A DNA stretch of 64,000 nucleotides, taken from Nostoc sp. UHCC 0926. Its GTDB lineage: Bacteria > Cyanobacteriota > Cyanobacteriia > Cyanobacteriales > Nostocaceae. The notes under the pieces are model-generated. The model was not told where the DNA came from. It searched no databases and worked only from the letters and a program-made list of their open reading frames with translations. A program made the translations under genes and the position numbers. The number at the start of each line of letters is the position of its first letter. Position 1 is the first letter of the stretch. The stretch covers positions 1,798,001 through 1,862,000 of the forward strand of contig NZ_CP117768.1 in the NCBI RefSeq assembly GCF_028623165.1, given 5' to 3'. Positions 46,340 through 55,715 of the stretch are shown piece after piece.

Positions 46340-46948
46340 GTGTCATACAGTGACTTTACTTTAGACAGAGTTAGGAAAACCTTTGGCTTAACTATTTCTG
46401 ATAAAATTGATATATTTGCGTCTGTACATGAAGTAGAGTGTCCACCATTACTTGCAGAAGTATTGCGGGAAAATGTACCTTTAGCTCTTGCTAGTAATAC
46501 TGAAAAATCCCGTTCAGAGATGATTATTGCGCCTATTCTAATTGCTGTAAGGAAATATTTAAATAATCAAATAAGTTTATTTTCTGGTATCGATTTTACT
46601 GTTGATTCAGCACAAGGTTTAAATGGAAATTGCGATTTTATTATTAGCCGTTCACCAGAATTACTAATTCTTAACGCACCAGTTATCACAATTGTAGAAG
46701 CTAAAAAAGAAAATATCAATGCAGGATTAGGTCAGTGTGTAGCAGAGATGTTAGCAGCTAAATTGTTTAATGAACGTGAAGGAAATAACATCCAGACAAT
46801 TTATGGTACTGTCACCACTGGAACTAACTGGAAGTTTTTGAAACTTATTGAGCAAGTGATTGAAATTGACTTGAGTGAGTATTATATTAATGACATAGGT
46901 AAAATTATCGGGATTTTATCTAATATCCTGACGGAAAAAGTATTGTAA
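46340..46948 (+). CDS. PD-(D/E)XK-like conserved protein
   Basis: 202 residues from GTG at 46340 with aggagc 11 bases upstream. Residues ~93-124 show NCDFIISRSPE, then VITIVEAKKEN: an Asp at the end of one strand and E-x-K in the next, the arrangement of the PD-(D/E)XK nuclease fold. Helix GLGQCVAEMLAAKLFNEREG follows, as in these folds. I think it belongs to a family common in cyanobacteria with unknown role. The Uma2 gene starts only one base after its stop, so the two are coupled. Confidence 0.75.
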   Translation: MSYSDFTLDRVRKTFGLTISDKIDIFASVHEVECPPLLAEVLRENVPLALASNTEKSRSEMIIAPILIAVRKYLNNQISLFSGIDFTVDSAQGLNGNCDFIISRSPELLILNAPVITIVEAKKENINAGLGQCVAEMLAAKLFNEREGNNIQTIYGTVTTGTNWKFLKLIEQVIEIDLSEYYINDIGKIIGILSNILTEKVL

Positions 46949-46949
46949 T

Positions 46950-47582
46950 ATGCTTGTCAAGTCAACTCTTGCGGAACAAAGAACAGTGCTACATAACGTT
47001 AGCTGGGAAACCTTTGAAGCCTTGCTGAGAGATACAGGTGAGGATAGAAGTTCTCGCTTTGCTTATGACTGCGGTGTTTTAGAAATCATGACTCCACTTT
47101 TTGAACACGAAAATCCTAAAATTCAGTTTGACCGATTTATTCTAGTCTTGGCTGAAGAATTAGGAATTGAAATTATAAGTGCTGGTTCAACAACATTGAA
47201 ACGAAGAATTGCAAAACGGGGAATAGAACCAGATACTTGTTATTATATCCAGAACGAACCTGCTATTAGAGGTAAGGTAAAGCTAAATTTAGAAACAGAT
47301 CCGCCGCCTGACTTAGCAATTGAGATTGACATTACCAGCAGTTCAGTTAACAAATTGGGGATTTATTCAGCGTTGGGTGTAACTGAACTTTGGAGATATG
47401 ATGGGCAAGATTTAAAATTTTATCAGTTGGTAGAGGGGCAATATGTCGAGTGTAAGTTTAGTATTGCCTTTCCTATAGTTTCAGTGAGTGAGATAAGCAG
47501 ATTTATCGAGCAGAGTAAAAGTATGGGAGAAATTGCTTTGCTCAAATTATTTCGCGCTTGGCTGAGAGAGAAGTTAGGGTAA
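46950..47582 (+). CDS. Uma2-family (DUF820) PD-(D/E)XK protein
   Basis: 210 residues. The Uma2 pattern is clear: VSWETFEALLRDTGEDRSSR, FAYDCGVLEIMTPLFEHE, GIEPDTCYYIQ (the PD), and PPDLAIEIDITSSS (E-x-D). The last part turns more diverged (SISRFIEQSKSMGEIALLKLF). The family is widespread in cyanobacteria in many copies; activity is not established. It is coupled to the gene before it. Confidence 0.9.
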   Translation: MLVKSTLAEQRTVLHNVSWETFEALLRDTGEDRSSRFAYDCGVLEIMTPLFEHENPKIQFDRFILVLAEELGIEIISAGSTTLKRRIAKRGIEPDTCYYIQNEPAIRGKVKLNLETDPPPDLAIEIDITSSSVNKLGIYSALGVTELWRYDGQDLKFYQLVEGQYVECKFSIAFPIVSVSEISRFIEQSKSMGEIALLKLFRAWLREKLG

Positions 47583-47646
47583 AGTATACCTCATTCATCA
47601 ATCTAATTACTAGCTAATTTTTTATAAAAAATATCTCTGGTTAGAT

Positions 47647-48768
47647 TTACTTCTTAATCTTATTCAAGCTGTCAGATAAACTATTAATAGCATCTAATTC
47701 TGTACCATATTTCATAATAACTTCCCATTCTTGAGCTAAATCTTCAAGCACTATCCAATTACATTTTTGATTCATCTTAAGAGCCTTAAAACTGGGTCTA
47801 GACAATTCCTTTTTAACTTTCTCAACACGTGACAGAGGAACGACTACATAAAGTGGAAAATTTAAATTTGGAACAAGAGCAACTAAATCTGCCATTCTTA
47901 GTAAGCCTGAGTAAATAGACGTAGTACATTCAATCTCGAAAGCTGCTGTAATCTGGTTATCACCACTCAACCAAACTACATCAATAAGCGCAACTGTTTT
48001 TTGTGCATCATTACGAATTCCTAATTGTGGTAAAGAATCCATACTCAAGCTGCCTAACTTTTCTTTCTCCCATATACGTGAGCGATCATTAGAAGCAATC
48101 CACACTGAACCACAAAGCTTTTGACCTAACTTAGCTAATATCCACTGCATTTGTGTATGTTGTGTTTCGCTATATTGTGTTTCGCTAATATTTTCAATAC
48201 TGCTAATCATTTTGAAAGCCGCATTTACACTTTTGTGGTTCAATTTCTTTCGTAATGCCTCTGCTTTTGCAAGATTACCAACTAAAAGTGCTTCATCAAT
48301 AGCTGAGACAACTTTACGAGCCTTTTCATAATTAATACCACTTCCTATACCAACCCTCTTCGCTACAACATCCCTAGTACTTCCCACGCCAGATCCTTTC
48401 GTTCCTCTACGCTGACGAGAGTTAGCTCGCTCAATAACTTCCCAAGTTAATCCTTCTCGGCATTTTTGCTCTCTAGATTTTTCTCTGTTAGCATTCTCCA
48501 GTAAGAGAGCTTCTAATTCAGCGATTTCATCAGTAAACTCTTTTTCTTCAACGGGAACTGTTTCCCACCCAAGAGATGACACTGCTTTCCAACGCCGATG
48601 TCCACTGATGATTGTACCCTCTGGTGTAACAATAAGCGGTTTGACCCATTTAGACCTTTTAATATCTTGGGCTAGTTGCTCAATATCTTCGTCGCCGTAA
48701 ATACTGTCATTTTTTGGATGGGGATGAAGTTCAACAACTTTGCGTTCTTTAATCTGAATGTTTGTCAT
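47647..48768 (-). CDS. ParB-like domain fused to a restriction-endonuclease-like domain
   Basis: 373 residues. Residues ~10-90 are a ParB/Srx fold: VVELHPHPKNDSIYGDEDIE, LIVTPEGTIISGHRRWKAVS (the GHRR motif). A helical middle (LTWEVIERANSRQRRGTKGS, helix-turn-helix-like DVVAKRVGIGSGINYEKARK) follows. The C-terminal ~150 residues (IDVVWLSGDNQITAAFEIEC, TTSIYSGLLRMADLVALVPN, LYVVVPLSRVEKVKKELSRP) match a restriction-endonuclease-like domain with D-x-E-x-E pattern. ParB domains bind DNA or CTP. It may be a modification- or sequence-guided nuclease; no methylase is beside it. Confidence 0.85.
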   Translation of the reverse strand: MTNIQIKERKVVELHPHPKNDSIYGDEDIEQLAQDIKRSKWVKPLIVTPEGTIISGHRRWKAVSSLGWETVPVEEKEFTDEIAELEALLLENANREKSREQKCREGLTWEVIERANSRQRRGTKGSGVGSTRDVVAKRVGIGSGINYEKARKVVSAIDEALLVGNLAKAEALRKKLNHKSVNAAFKMISSIENISETQYSETQHTQMQWILAKLGQKLCGSVWIASNDRSRIWEKEKLGSLSMDSLPQLGIRNDAQKTVALIDVVWLSGDNQITAAFEIECTTSIYSGLLRMADLVALVPNLNFPLYVVVPLSRVEKVKKELSRPSFKALKMNQKCNWIVLEDLAQEWEVIMKYGTELDAINSLSDSLNKIKK

Positions 48769-48937
48769 TGAGTCTAATTACGAAGTCACACTGTGTCTAA
48801 TGCACTACTCTAATCTAACAGTGGCATTAGTGTATCAAAAAGAGCAAAGAATCAAAATATATTGCTTATTTGAGTCTAAAATGCGATCGCATCGCTTTCA
48901 CTAAAACACAACTAAAACGCGATCGCTCCCCACAAAA

Positions 48938-49615
48938 TCAACTCAAAGAATCTGGATCTATCCCCAATCTTCGCAATTCTTGTGCCAACCTGTCGGCGCG
49001 TTGTTCGGCAGCAATAGCTCGTTCTTCTGGTGTTAAATATCTGACTCCTTGTTTGTCATACCAATACAACCAATCCCGCGTAATTCCCTGATAAGTTCCC
49101 CGTTCGTGACCAATTGCTAAACCTATCTCTGTTAACCAAAGAGGATTTCCTCGCTGCAATACATATTCCCCGTTTACTAAGCGATAAACTTCTAAAGGTG
49201 GTTTTCTACGGCGTTGGGGATTGTAAACAACATAATACAAAATCTCCATCTCAGCATACATTTTCTTTTTGCTGCTATATTCCCCACGCCGTTTATGAGA
49301 AACCACCTCCAGCGCCACGATTGGCATAACTTTTTCTTCCCACAACACATAACTTAAACGCAAGTTCTCATCAAAAACTCGCTCAACTCCTAAACTTAAA
49401 AACCCATCGGGCACAATCGGTGGTAGTTCGGGATCGTAATAAATACCCATATCAACCCCAAAAAACCAATCCATACGGCTTGTCCATAACCAAGCAAGGA
49501 TGGCTTTGAGTAAACCGGGAATTAAATCTTGTAATTCATTGTCCACAGGTATATAGTCCGAGTCGGGCAGATCCTCGGCGGAGGGTAAGCAGTGCAATGG
49601 GTTGTAATTTAACAT
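48938..49615 (-). CDS. Second Uma2-family (DUF820) protein
   Basis: 225 residues from ATG at 49615; GTG at 49681 would add 22 residues that do not look like the family. The family signature DWFFGVDMGIYYDPELPPIV, VPDGFLSLGVER, IVALEVVSHKRRGEYSSKKK and ILYYVVYNPQRRRKPPLEVY is complete, with the catalytic-type Asp and Glu. The end RADRLAQELRRLGIDPDSL is the usual coiled tail of this subgroup. Function not established. It converges with nothing; the ParB fusion is downstream on the same strand. Confidence 0.88.
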   Translation of the reverse strand: MLNYNPLHCLPSAEDLPDSDYIPVDNELQDLIPGLLKAILAWLWTSRMDWFFGVDMGIYYDPELPPIVPDGFLSLGVERVFDENLRLSYVLWEEKVMPIVALEVVSHKRRGEYSSKKKMYAEMEILYYVVYNPQRRRKPPLEVYRLVNGEYVLQRGNPLWLTEIGLAIGHERGTYQGITRDWLYWYDKQGVRYLTPEERAIAAEQRADRLAQELRRLGIDPDSLS

Positions 49616-49749
49616 GGTGGGTGCGTAGGTGTAGCCCGTCGTAGATATCGCAAACTTATAATATTGATGATATCTATCCACCTCTGACTTTTTCTTGCGA
49701 TAATTCCCAAGGGGGACGCGCTCTCCACTGGTAAGTTAAAGGGGGATAA

Positions 49750-51324
49750 ATGACACTCAAGCGGTTGGTTTTAATTTTTGTACTAACGCCGATAGCAGTT
49801 CTGTTGGCAGTTTCGGCTTTATTCGGTAGTTGGCAAGAACCTCAGTTCCAAAGTCGCCTGGAACTGTACCAAACCAATATTGCTCTCCAAGCCCAAGCTT
49901 GGCAATCAGAAGATAGCAACGATGACAATCTCGAGGCGATTCGGGAAGCGATACTTGGTGAGCAACCCCTGGAAAGCGCCACAAACCAGTATGAGGAGGC
50001 GCGTCAATCAGTTCAAGCTAATTTGGACAAAGTTAATAACAAACTTGCACAATTACGCTCTCAACCTGAAATAACTCCCATACCTCCGAAACCTCTACCT
50101 GAGGTTCCTCCCACTACTAAAACCTCTAAACAGGGACAGCAACAGTTACAGCAGTCCCTCAAGCAATTACAAAAATTACTGGCTGAATTAGACCTGCGCC
50201 TGGGAATTTTACAAGCACAGCAAGGACAGACGGATACAGCCCTTAAGACTTGGAGCAAATTAGAACAACGCTCAAATATCAATCCAGAATTTGGGGAAAC
50301 CGCCGCTGTATTGAGTGGACTGTGGAGCAATCCTTCCCGTCTGCTCCCAAATGCTGAACAACCAATTCAAAAGAATTTAGAAGGTTGGTTTCGCTCTAAT
50401 GCTTTGGTTCAGCTATACCAACTCCAGCAACGACAAGACGCTTTATCAGCAGTTAAAGCTGCACAACAAGAATCTGCGGCTCAAGCAGTAGTGAAATTAG
50501 CGGTTATTGGCACTATTCCCACCTTGGCAGCTTTAATTGGTCTAATACTGCTGATTTTATTATTTGCTCAACGCTTGTTGAAAGGAAAAGCCTCGTTACT
50601 AGCTCAAAATGCTGATGTCCTTTGGTCAACACCTTGGGATGGTGAAACGGTTTTGCAGGTTTTTGTCATCGGCTTTTTCTTCATGGGGCAAATTTTTGTA
50701 CCTTTAGTGCTATCGCTGCTCCCTATCCCGCGTCCCATCACTGATGTGCGACTTCAGGCTTTTTCTGTTTTAATTAGTTACTTACTGGTAGCATCAGGTG
50801 CGCTGTTAGTGCTGTATTTCTCTCTCAAGCGCTTTTTTCCACTACCAGAATTTTGGTTTCGCTTCCGTTTTCAAGATAACTGGTTTTTGTGGGGACTGGG
50901 AGGCTATTGCGCGGCTTTACCTATAGTTGTAGTGGTATCTTTAATCAATCAACAGCTATGGCAAGGACAGGGTGGTAGTAATCCCCTGTTGCAACTAGCG
51001 TTGGAAAGCCGAGATGGTGTAGCACTTGGTATATTTTTTTCCACAGCAGCGATCGCAGCTCCATTTTTTGAAGAAATCCTATTTCGCGGTTTTTTGTTAC
51101 CCTCTCTAACTCGTTACTTACCCGTGTGGGGATCGATTCTGATCAGCAGTTTGTTGTTTGCGATCGCTCACCTCAGCTTGTCGGAAATTCTGCCACTGAC
51201 CGCATTGGGAATTGTGTTGGGGGTAGTCTACACGCGATCGCGCAACCTCTTCGCTCCTATGCTCCTCCACAGCCTCTGGAATAGTGGTACATTATTAAGT
51301 TTATTTGTTTTAGGTAGTAATTAA
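49750..51324 (+). CDS. CPBP-family intramembrane metalloprotease
   Basis: 524 residues. The N-terminus has one membrane helix (7-27), then a soluble, Gln-rich coiled-coil region (~30-240), and then seven or more helices. The Abi/CPBP motifs are in the C-terminal part: FFEEILFRGFLL (EExxxR), FAIAHLSL (HxxxS-like) and LLHSLWNSG, which together bind the metal. CPBP proteases cut membrane substrates, for example at CaaX ends or in peptide processing. The long N-terminal periplasmic/cytoplasmic domain is usual for the large cyanobacterial members. Confidence 0.9.
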   Translation: MTLKRLVLIFVLTPIAVLLAVSALFGSWQEPQFQSRLELYQTNIALQAQAWQSEDSNDDNLEAIREAILGEQPLESATNQYEEARQSVQANLDKVNNKLAQLRSQPEITPIPPKPLPEVPPTTKTSKQGQQQLQQSLKQLQKLLAELDLRLGILQAQQGQTDTALKTWSKLEQRSNINPEFGETAAVLSGLWSNPSRLLPNAEQPIQKNLEGWFRSNALVQLYQLQQRQDALSAVKAAQQESAAQAVVKLAVIGTIPTLAALIGLILLILLFAQRLLKGKASLLAQNADVLWSTPWDGETVLQVFVIGFFFMGQIFVPLVLSLLPIPRPITDVRLQAFSVLISYLLVASGALLVLYFSLKRFFPLPEFWFRFRFQDNWFLWGLGGYCAALPIVVVVSLINQQLWQGQGGSNPLLQLALESRDGVALGIFFSTAAIAAPFFEEILFRGFLLPSLTRYLPVWGSILISSLLFAIAHLSLSEILPLTALGIVLGVVYTRSRNLFAPMLLHSLWNSGTLLSLFVLGSN

Positions 51325-51973
51325 TACTAATTTATTACTGTTGTCTAAAACAAAAATATCTGCTTTTATCTCCATAGGTAAGAACAATTTACTAGTTATA
51401 ATTGGTGGTTATAAGCATAAATACTTGCTGAAAACCCAATTAAGATAATGGCAAAAGCAAATCATAGAATGCTGTTAACATAGACAACAAACTATCTAGT
51501 TAAGCATTTATTCTCATCCGGGTGATTTTAGCCAATAACTGATTTAGTTATTGATGCGATGGCGTTTCACGCCCGCTGGAAGCGATGTCTACGACGGGCT
51601 ACGCCTACGGAAAAAAATCCGGAAATAATACTGATGGACTTGTAAAAAGTGGTGTAGCAGTTTTTGCTAATTCTTGAGGTTCATTCTTCTCAAGATCAAT
51701 GTTTTACCTGAAAATCTGCAAAACTGCCGCACCAGGGTTTGTGATCATCAAATCCACCAAAAGTTATTAAGGAGCGCCAGATTTTTAGGCTATGCCGCAA
51801 GAGGTTTTAGCGTCTCCTCTGGAATAGAAGCACGCTGATTTTGGTTATTTGTCTTGAGGCTTAGTTAATACTGAAAAAATTAAAAATTTATTTATTCAGC
51901 AAATACAGTTACTTGCTTTCATTACAATAAACACTTTATTTTTATACCTGACTTATTAAGGAGCAGCACTCAT
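51325..51973. other. Spacer with dispersed repeats
   Basis: 649 bases. The piece gaagcgatgtctacgacggg with ctacgcctacgg (51575-51610) and gctatgccgcaagaggtttt (51791-51810) belong to the common GC-rich repeats of the genome. No gene. AAGGAG precedes the TM2 gene. Confidence 0.5.
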
Positions 51974-52249
51974 ATGGCAAATATCAACCCCAGTCACCCT
52001 ACCAAACAACTTCTAGCTGGTTACTGTGGCATTATTCTTGGAGCATTTGGGGTTCATAAATTTATTCTAGGATACGCTCCACAAGGCTTTATCATGTTGG
52101 TGATTTCAGTAGTCGGGGGTTCTTTCAGCTACGGTGTTGCCTTTTTAATTATGTTACTTGTAGGTTTAATTGAAGGCATGATCTATTTGAATAAGTCCCC
52201 TGAAGAATTTGTAAATACCTACTTTGTGAATAAGCAGGGCTGGTTCTAA
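51974..52249 (+). CDS. TM2-domain membrane protein
   Basis: 91 residues. Two membrane helices (about 18-38, 43-70) and the TM2 motif GIILGAFGVHKFILGYAPQG, followed by LLVGLIEGMIYLNKSPEEFV. AAGGAG precedes the start by 9 bases. TM2 proteins are small membrane proteins of unknown function; a broken copy lies 240 bases downstream. Confidence 0.9.
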   Translation: MANINPSHPTKQLLAGYCGIILGAFGVHKFILGYAPQGFIMLVISVVGGSFSYGVAFLIMLLVGLIEGMIYLNKSPEEFVNTYFVNKQGWF

Positions 52250-52487
52250 AAACTTATATTTCACACTTGGGTTACTCTGTAAAGTTATATATCTTGAGTG
52301 GATATATGAAAAAAATTTGTCATTTATTACATTTACAATTCTGTCTACCGTAACACTAAAGTGCTTATTTATATTCTGGATTAGCTAAAATTTGACAATT
52401 TATTCCTATGAGATATCCGCAAAAGATAAGTAATAATAAACACATTTAAATTAGGGATGTTATTTATGGTTGAGAAGTATTCTCATA

Positions 52488-52589
52488 GTGTCTAATGTCA
52501 ACCTCAATGATGTTAGCAGCAAAAAAATTGCAGATGGCATCTGCACTATCTTGTTAGGAGCCTTAGGTATTCATATCATGTCCACCTAA
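52488..52589 (+). pseudogene. Truncated TM2-domain gene
   Basis: From GTG at 52488 the frame reads VSNVNLNDVSSKKIADGICT then ILLGALGIH, the start of a TM2 domain, and then leaves the family and stops at 52587 with IMST. The break coincides with the left end of a MITE-like element (52578). After the element, YILRLYNLLQTGEMYLYFIN (from 52746) resembles the missing end of the domain. It looks like a tandem paralogue of the gene at 51974 destroyed by insertion. Confidence 0.7.
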
Positions 52590-52741
52590 TCACTTACGAT
52601 ATATCATTGCAAGTGCGTCTTGTAGAGTTGCAATTCGCTTGCGGTTCGGAGATTACTTCTCTACGAGACGCTACCGCGAACACTTCGTACTCTACGGGTT
52701 CTGCAAAGGAGTACGCAATGACAACTAATTAGTCGGACATT
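52578..52741. mobile_element. MITE-like element inserted in the TM2 copy
   Basis: The left end catgtccacctaatca and the reverse complement of the right end (atgtccgactaattag) share ATGTCC-N2-CTAAT and an inner CATTGC, as imperfect terminal inverted repeats. The interior has ctacgagacgctaccgcgaa, typical of dispersed repeats, and no gene. Confidence 0.65.
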
Positions 52742-52931
52742 ACATCATGACCTACTATATTCTCCGTTTGTATAACCTATTACAGACTGGAGAAATGTAT
52801 CTTTATTTTATTAACTCTCCCTTGGGTAAACTTCTTTCTTGAGTAACTATTAATAAAAGTTATTGTGTATTCTGTACAGATTTATAGGTATAAATAGATA
52901 TTTTGGCTAAAAAATTCTGAATCATACTGCT

Positions 52932-53111
52932 ATGCTAACTATCAAACGTAAACAGCTGATCTGGATACTCTTATTTTTGTTGGGCTTTGGCTATTTCAGC
53001 GCCATGTCTAATTTGGAAATTCACAATTTTTGGAAAAGCCTGATTGTCCTCATGCCAATGCAAGTGGTAGCTATTATCTATGTGACTTATCTCCGCTGGA
53101 GCCGTCATTGA
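52932..53111 (+). CDS. 59-residue two-helix membrane protein
   Basis: ATG at 52932 to TGA at 53109-53111. MLTIKRKQLIWILLFLLGFG starts with a basic end and a membrane helix; SLIVLMPMQVVAIIYVTYLR is a second helix, and it ends RWSRH. Positive charges on both ends put both termini in the cytoplasm. It looks like a real small membrane protein, with balanced composition and a plausible topology. The family is unknown to me. It lies 135 bases before the P-type ATPase on the same strand. Confidence 0.6.
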   Translation: MLTIKRKQLIWILLFLLGFGYFSAMSNLEIHNFWKSLIVLMPMQVVAIIYVTYLRWSRH

Positions 53112-53246
53112 CCCTCAGCAAGATACGATAAATTAATAAATTTAATAGGGTTGACATACAGTCGTAGTTCCATATTTCGCCTACGCTCAAATTAGAGACG
53201 CTTTTAGTCAGGCGTTGAATTTCTGTAGCGAATCTAAACACTTGCC

Positions 53247-55715
53247 ATGCAACTTGTCCCGAAAACTAAGCTAGCCCCAGAATTTGACCCAATCCTAGAG
53301 AAAATTATTCTCGATGTTGGGGGCATGAAGTGTGCTGGGTGTGTGAATGCAGTAGAGCGACAGCTAACCCAACATCCAGGAGTCAAGAGTGCCTGTGTGA
53401 ACCTGGCCACAGAGGTAGCAGTTGTAGAGTCAGAAACTGGTGCGGTCGATGCAGATGCACTAGCACAACGATTAACAGCCGTTGGATTCCCGACTCAACC
53501 CCGAAAAGCTAGGGGCACAGTAGCAGGCGAAATATCTACCTTACCAGACCCAGCAGAACGACAACGCCGAGAAATGCGCTCTTCTGTTAGGCAGTTGGCG
53601 ATCGCTGCAATGTTACTGTTATTGTCGGGAAGCGGACATTTTGGTAATCTTGGTAGCTCAGTGCTGCCAGTGCTAAATAACATCTGGTTTCATTGTGGAC
53701 TGGCGACAGTGGCATTACTAATTCCTGGTCGCTCGATTTTAGTAGATGGCTGGCTGGGCTGGCGGCGAAATGCGCCTAACATGAACACCCTGGTGGGATT
53801 AGGAACGCTGACAGCCTACATTGCTAGTTTAGTCGCGCTGCTCTTTCCCCAAATGGGTTGGGAGTGCTTCTTTGACGAACCAGTAATGATGCTGGGCTTT
53901 ATTCTTTTGGGAAGGACATTAGAGCAACAAGCTAGAGGTCGTGCCGCTGCCGCATTTAGGAAATTGCTAGCACTCCAGCCACTCTTAGCGCGATTGATTG
54001 CCAATCCAGAGAAAGTCGGAGTGGGATCTTCTAGTGTAGAGATTCCTGCTGAACAGGTGCGTGTTGGTGAATGGTTACAAGTGCTGCCAGGTGATAAAAT
54101 CCCTGTCGATGGTGAAGTGGTGGTTGGTCAAACAACGGTCGATGAGTCAATGCTGACTGGGGAAGCCGTGCCAGCGATCAAGCAACCGGGAGATACTGTG
54201 ACCGGAGGGACACTAAACCAGTCAGGAGCGATCGCTATTCAAGCAACCCGGACTGGAAGTGATACAACTCTAGCTCAAATTGTCGCTTTAGTAGAAACCG
54301 CCCAAACTCGGAAAGCTCCAGTACAGAAATTAGCAGATACAGTAGCTGGTTACTTTACCTACGGTGTGCTGACAGCATCTGTATTAACATTTCTCTTTTG
54401 GTACTTTTTCGGTACTCACATCTGGACTGATGTCAGTATGTCTAGTGGTATGGAAATGATCAGCCACGCTGACCACTCCGTACAGACGCGATTAATCCCG
54501 TCTCTACCCACTCCCCACTCGCCCCTATTAATCAGCTTAAAACTAGCGATCGCAGTTATGGTAGTCGCCTGTCCCTGTGCTTTGGGACTTGCCACACCAA
54601 CAGCCATTCTTGTTGGGACTGCTATGGGCGCAGAACGGGGTCTGTTAATCAAAGGCGGCGATGTTTTGGAAAGAGTACACCAGTTAAACACCGTAGTCTT
54701 TGATAAAACTGGCACTCTGACCACGGGTAATCCCATCGTCACAGATTGTCTGTTAATTTCAGAAATGGGCAGTGGGAATCCCTACTCCCTGATCCAAATA
54801 GCAGCAGCCGTAGAAAGCGGTACTCACCACCCCCTAGCAAAAGCGATTCAGCAAGAAGCACAGCGGCAACAGTTATCTATTCCAGAGGCTGTGGACTTTC
54901 ACACGGAACCAGGATTGGGAGTGTCTGCTGTGGTAGAGGGCACAGTTGTACTATTGGGTAACTGGGACTGGTTGAGTTGGCACGGCATTGCGATTAGCGA
55001 AACTGCACAACAGGTAGCACAGGATTTGGCAACAGATGGTAAAACAGTCGTTTGCGTAGCAGTTGGGGGAACTTTAGCCGGGTTAATTGCTGTTTCTGAT
55101 ACCCTCAGACCAGATGCCCAATCTACCGTAGACAAGTTACGTCAGATGGGCTTACGGGTAATGCTGCTCAGTGGCGATCGGCCAGAAGCAGCTAGCGCCA
55201 TAGCCAAACAACTAGGATTAGCTAGTGCTGATGTAATAGCGGGTGTCCCTCCAGCTAAAAAAGCTGCTGCAATACAAGCACTTCAAGGACAAGAGAGAGA
55301 GAGGGGGGGAATTTCAAATCCAAAATCTAAAATCCAAAATCCAAAATCCGTTGTCGCAATGGTAGGAGATGGAATCAACGATGCTCCAGCTTTATCCCAA
55401 GCAGATGTAGGAATTGCTTTACACTCTGGGACAGATGTGGCGATGGAAACTGCTGAAATTGTCCTAATGCGCGATCGCTTAAACGATGTCGTCGAATCTA
55501 TTCAGCTTAGTCGCGCCACTTTCAACAAAATCCGCCAAAATTTATTCTGGGCTTTTGCATATAATACAGTTGGAATTCCTTTAGCAGCCGGTGTTTTGTT
55601 CCCTAGTTTGGGTTTTGTCCTTAACCCATCTGGTGCTGCTGCATTAATGGCTTTTAGCTCTGTTAGCGTCGTCACAAACTCAATATTATTACGGCGATTA
55701 GCTCATCACCCGTAG
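53247..55715 (+). CDS. Copper-type P1B ATPase with N-terminal HMA domain
   Basis: 822 residues. The heavy-metal domain has GGMKCAGC with C29 and C32; helices MA/MB precede the E1-E2 core, and TGE (DESMLTGEAVP), CPC in VVACPCALGLATP (~440), DKTGT (~486), HP in THHPLAKA and GDGIND are all present. CPC plus HMA indicates Cu(I) (PacS/CtaA/CopA type), pumped across the plasma or thylakoid membrane. Two stretches seem to be repeat-derived insertions: ~406-428 (VQTRLIPSLPTPHSPLL) and ~682-701 (ERERGGISNPKSKIQNPKSV). Both keep the frame and lie in loops. Confidence 0.95.
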   Translation: MQLVPKTKLAPEFDPILEKIILDVGGMKCAGCVNAVERQLTQHPGVKSACVNLATEVAVVESETGAVDADALAQRLTAVGFPTQPRKARGTVAGEISTLPDPAERQRREMRSSVRQLAIAAMLLLLSGSGHFGNLGSSVLPVLNNIWFHCGLATVALLIPGRSILVDGWLGWRRNAPNMNTLVGLGTLTAYIASLVALLFPQMGWECFFDEPVMMLGFILLGRTLEQQARGRAAAAFRKLLALQPLLARLIANPEKVGVGSSSVEIPAEQVRVGEWLQVLPGDKIPVDGEVVVGQTTVDESMLTGEAVPAIKQPGDTVTGGTLNQSGAIAIQATRTGSDTTLAQIVALVETAQTRKAPVQKLADTVAGYFTYGVLTASVLTFLFWYFFGTHIWTDVSMSSGMEMISHADHSVQTRLIPSLPTPHSPLLISLKLAIAVMVVACPCALGLATPTAILVGTAMGAERGLLIKGGDVLERVHQLNTVVFDKTGTLTTGNPIVTDCLLISEMGSGNPYSLIQIAAAVESGTHHPLAKAIQQEAQRQQLSIPEAVDFHTEPGLGVSAVVEGTVVLLGNWDWLSWHGIAISETAQQVAQDLATDGKTVVCVAVGGTLAGLIAVSDTLRPDAQSTVDKLRQMGLRVMLLSGDRPEAASAIAKQLGLASADVIAGVPPAKKAAAIQALQGQERERGGISNPKSKIQNPKSVVAMVGDGINDAPALSQADVGIALHSGTDVAMETAEIVLMRDRLNDVVESIQLSRATFNKIRQNLFWAFAYNTVGIPLAAGVLFPSLGFVLNPSGAAALMAFSSVSVVTNSILLRRLAHHP

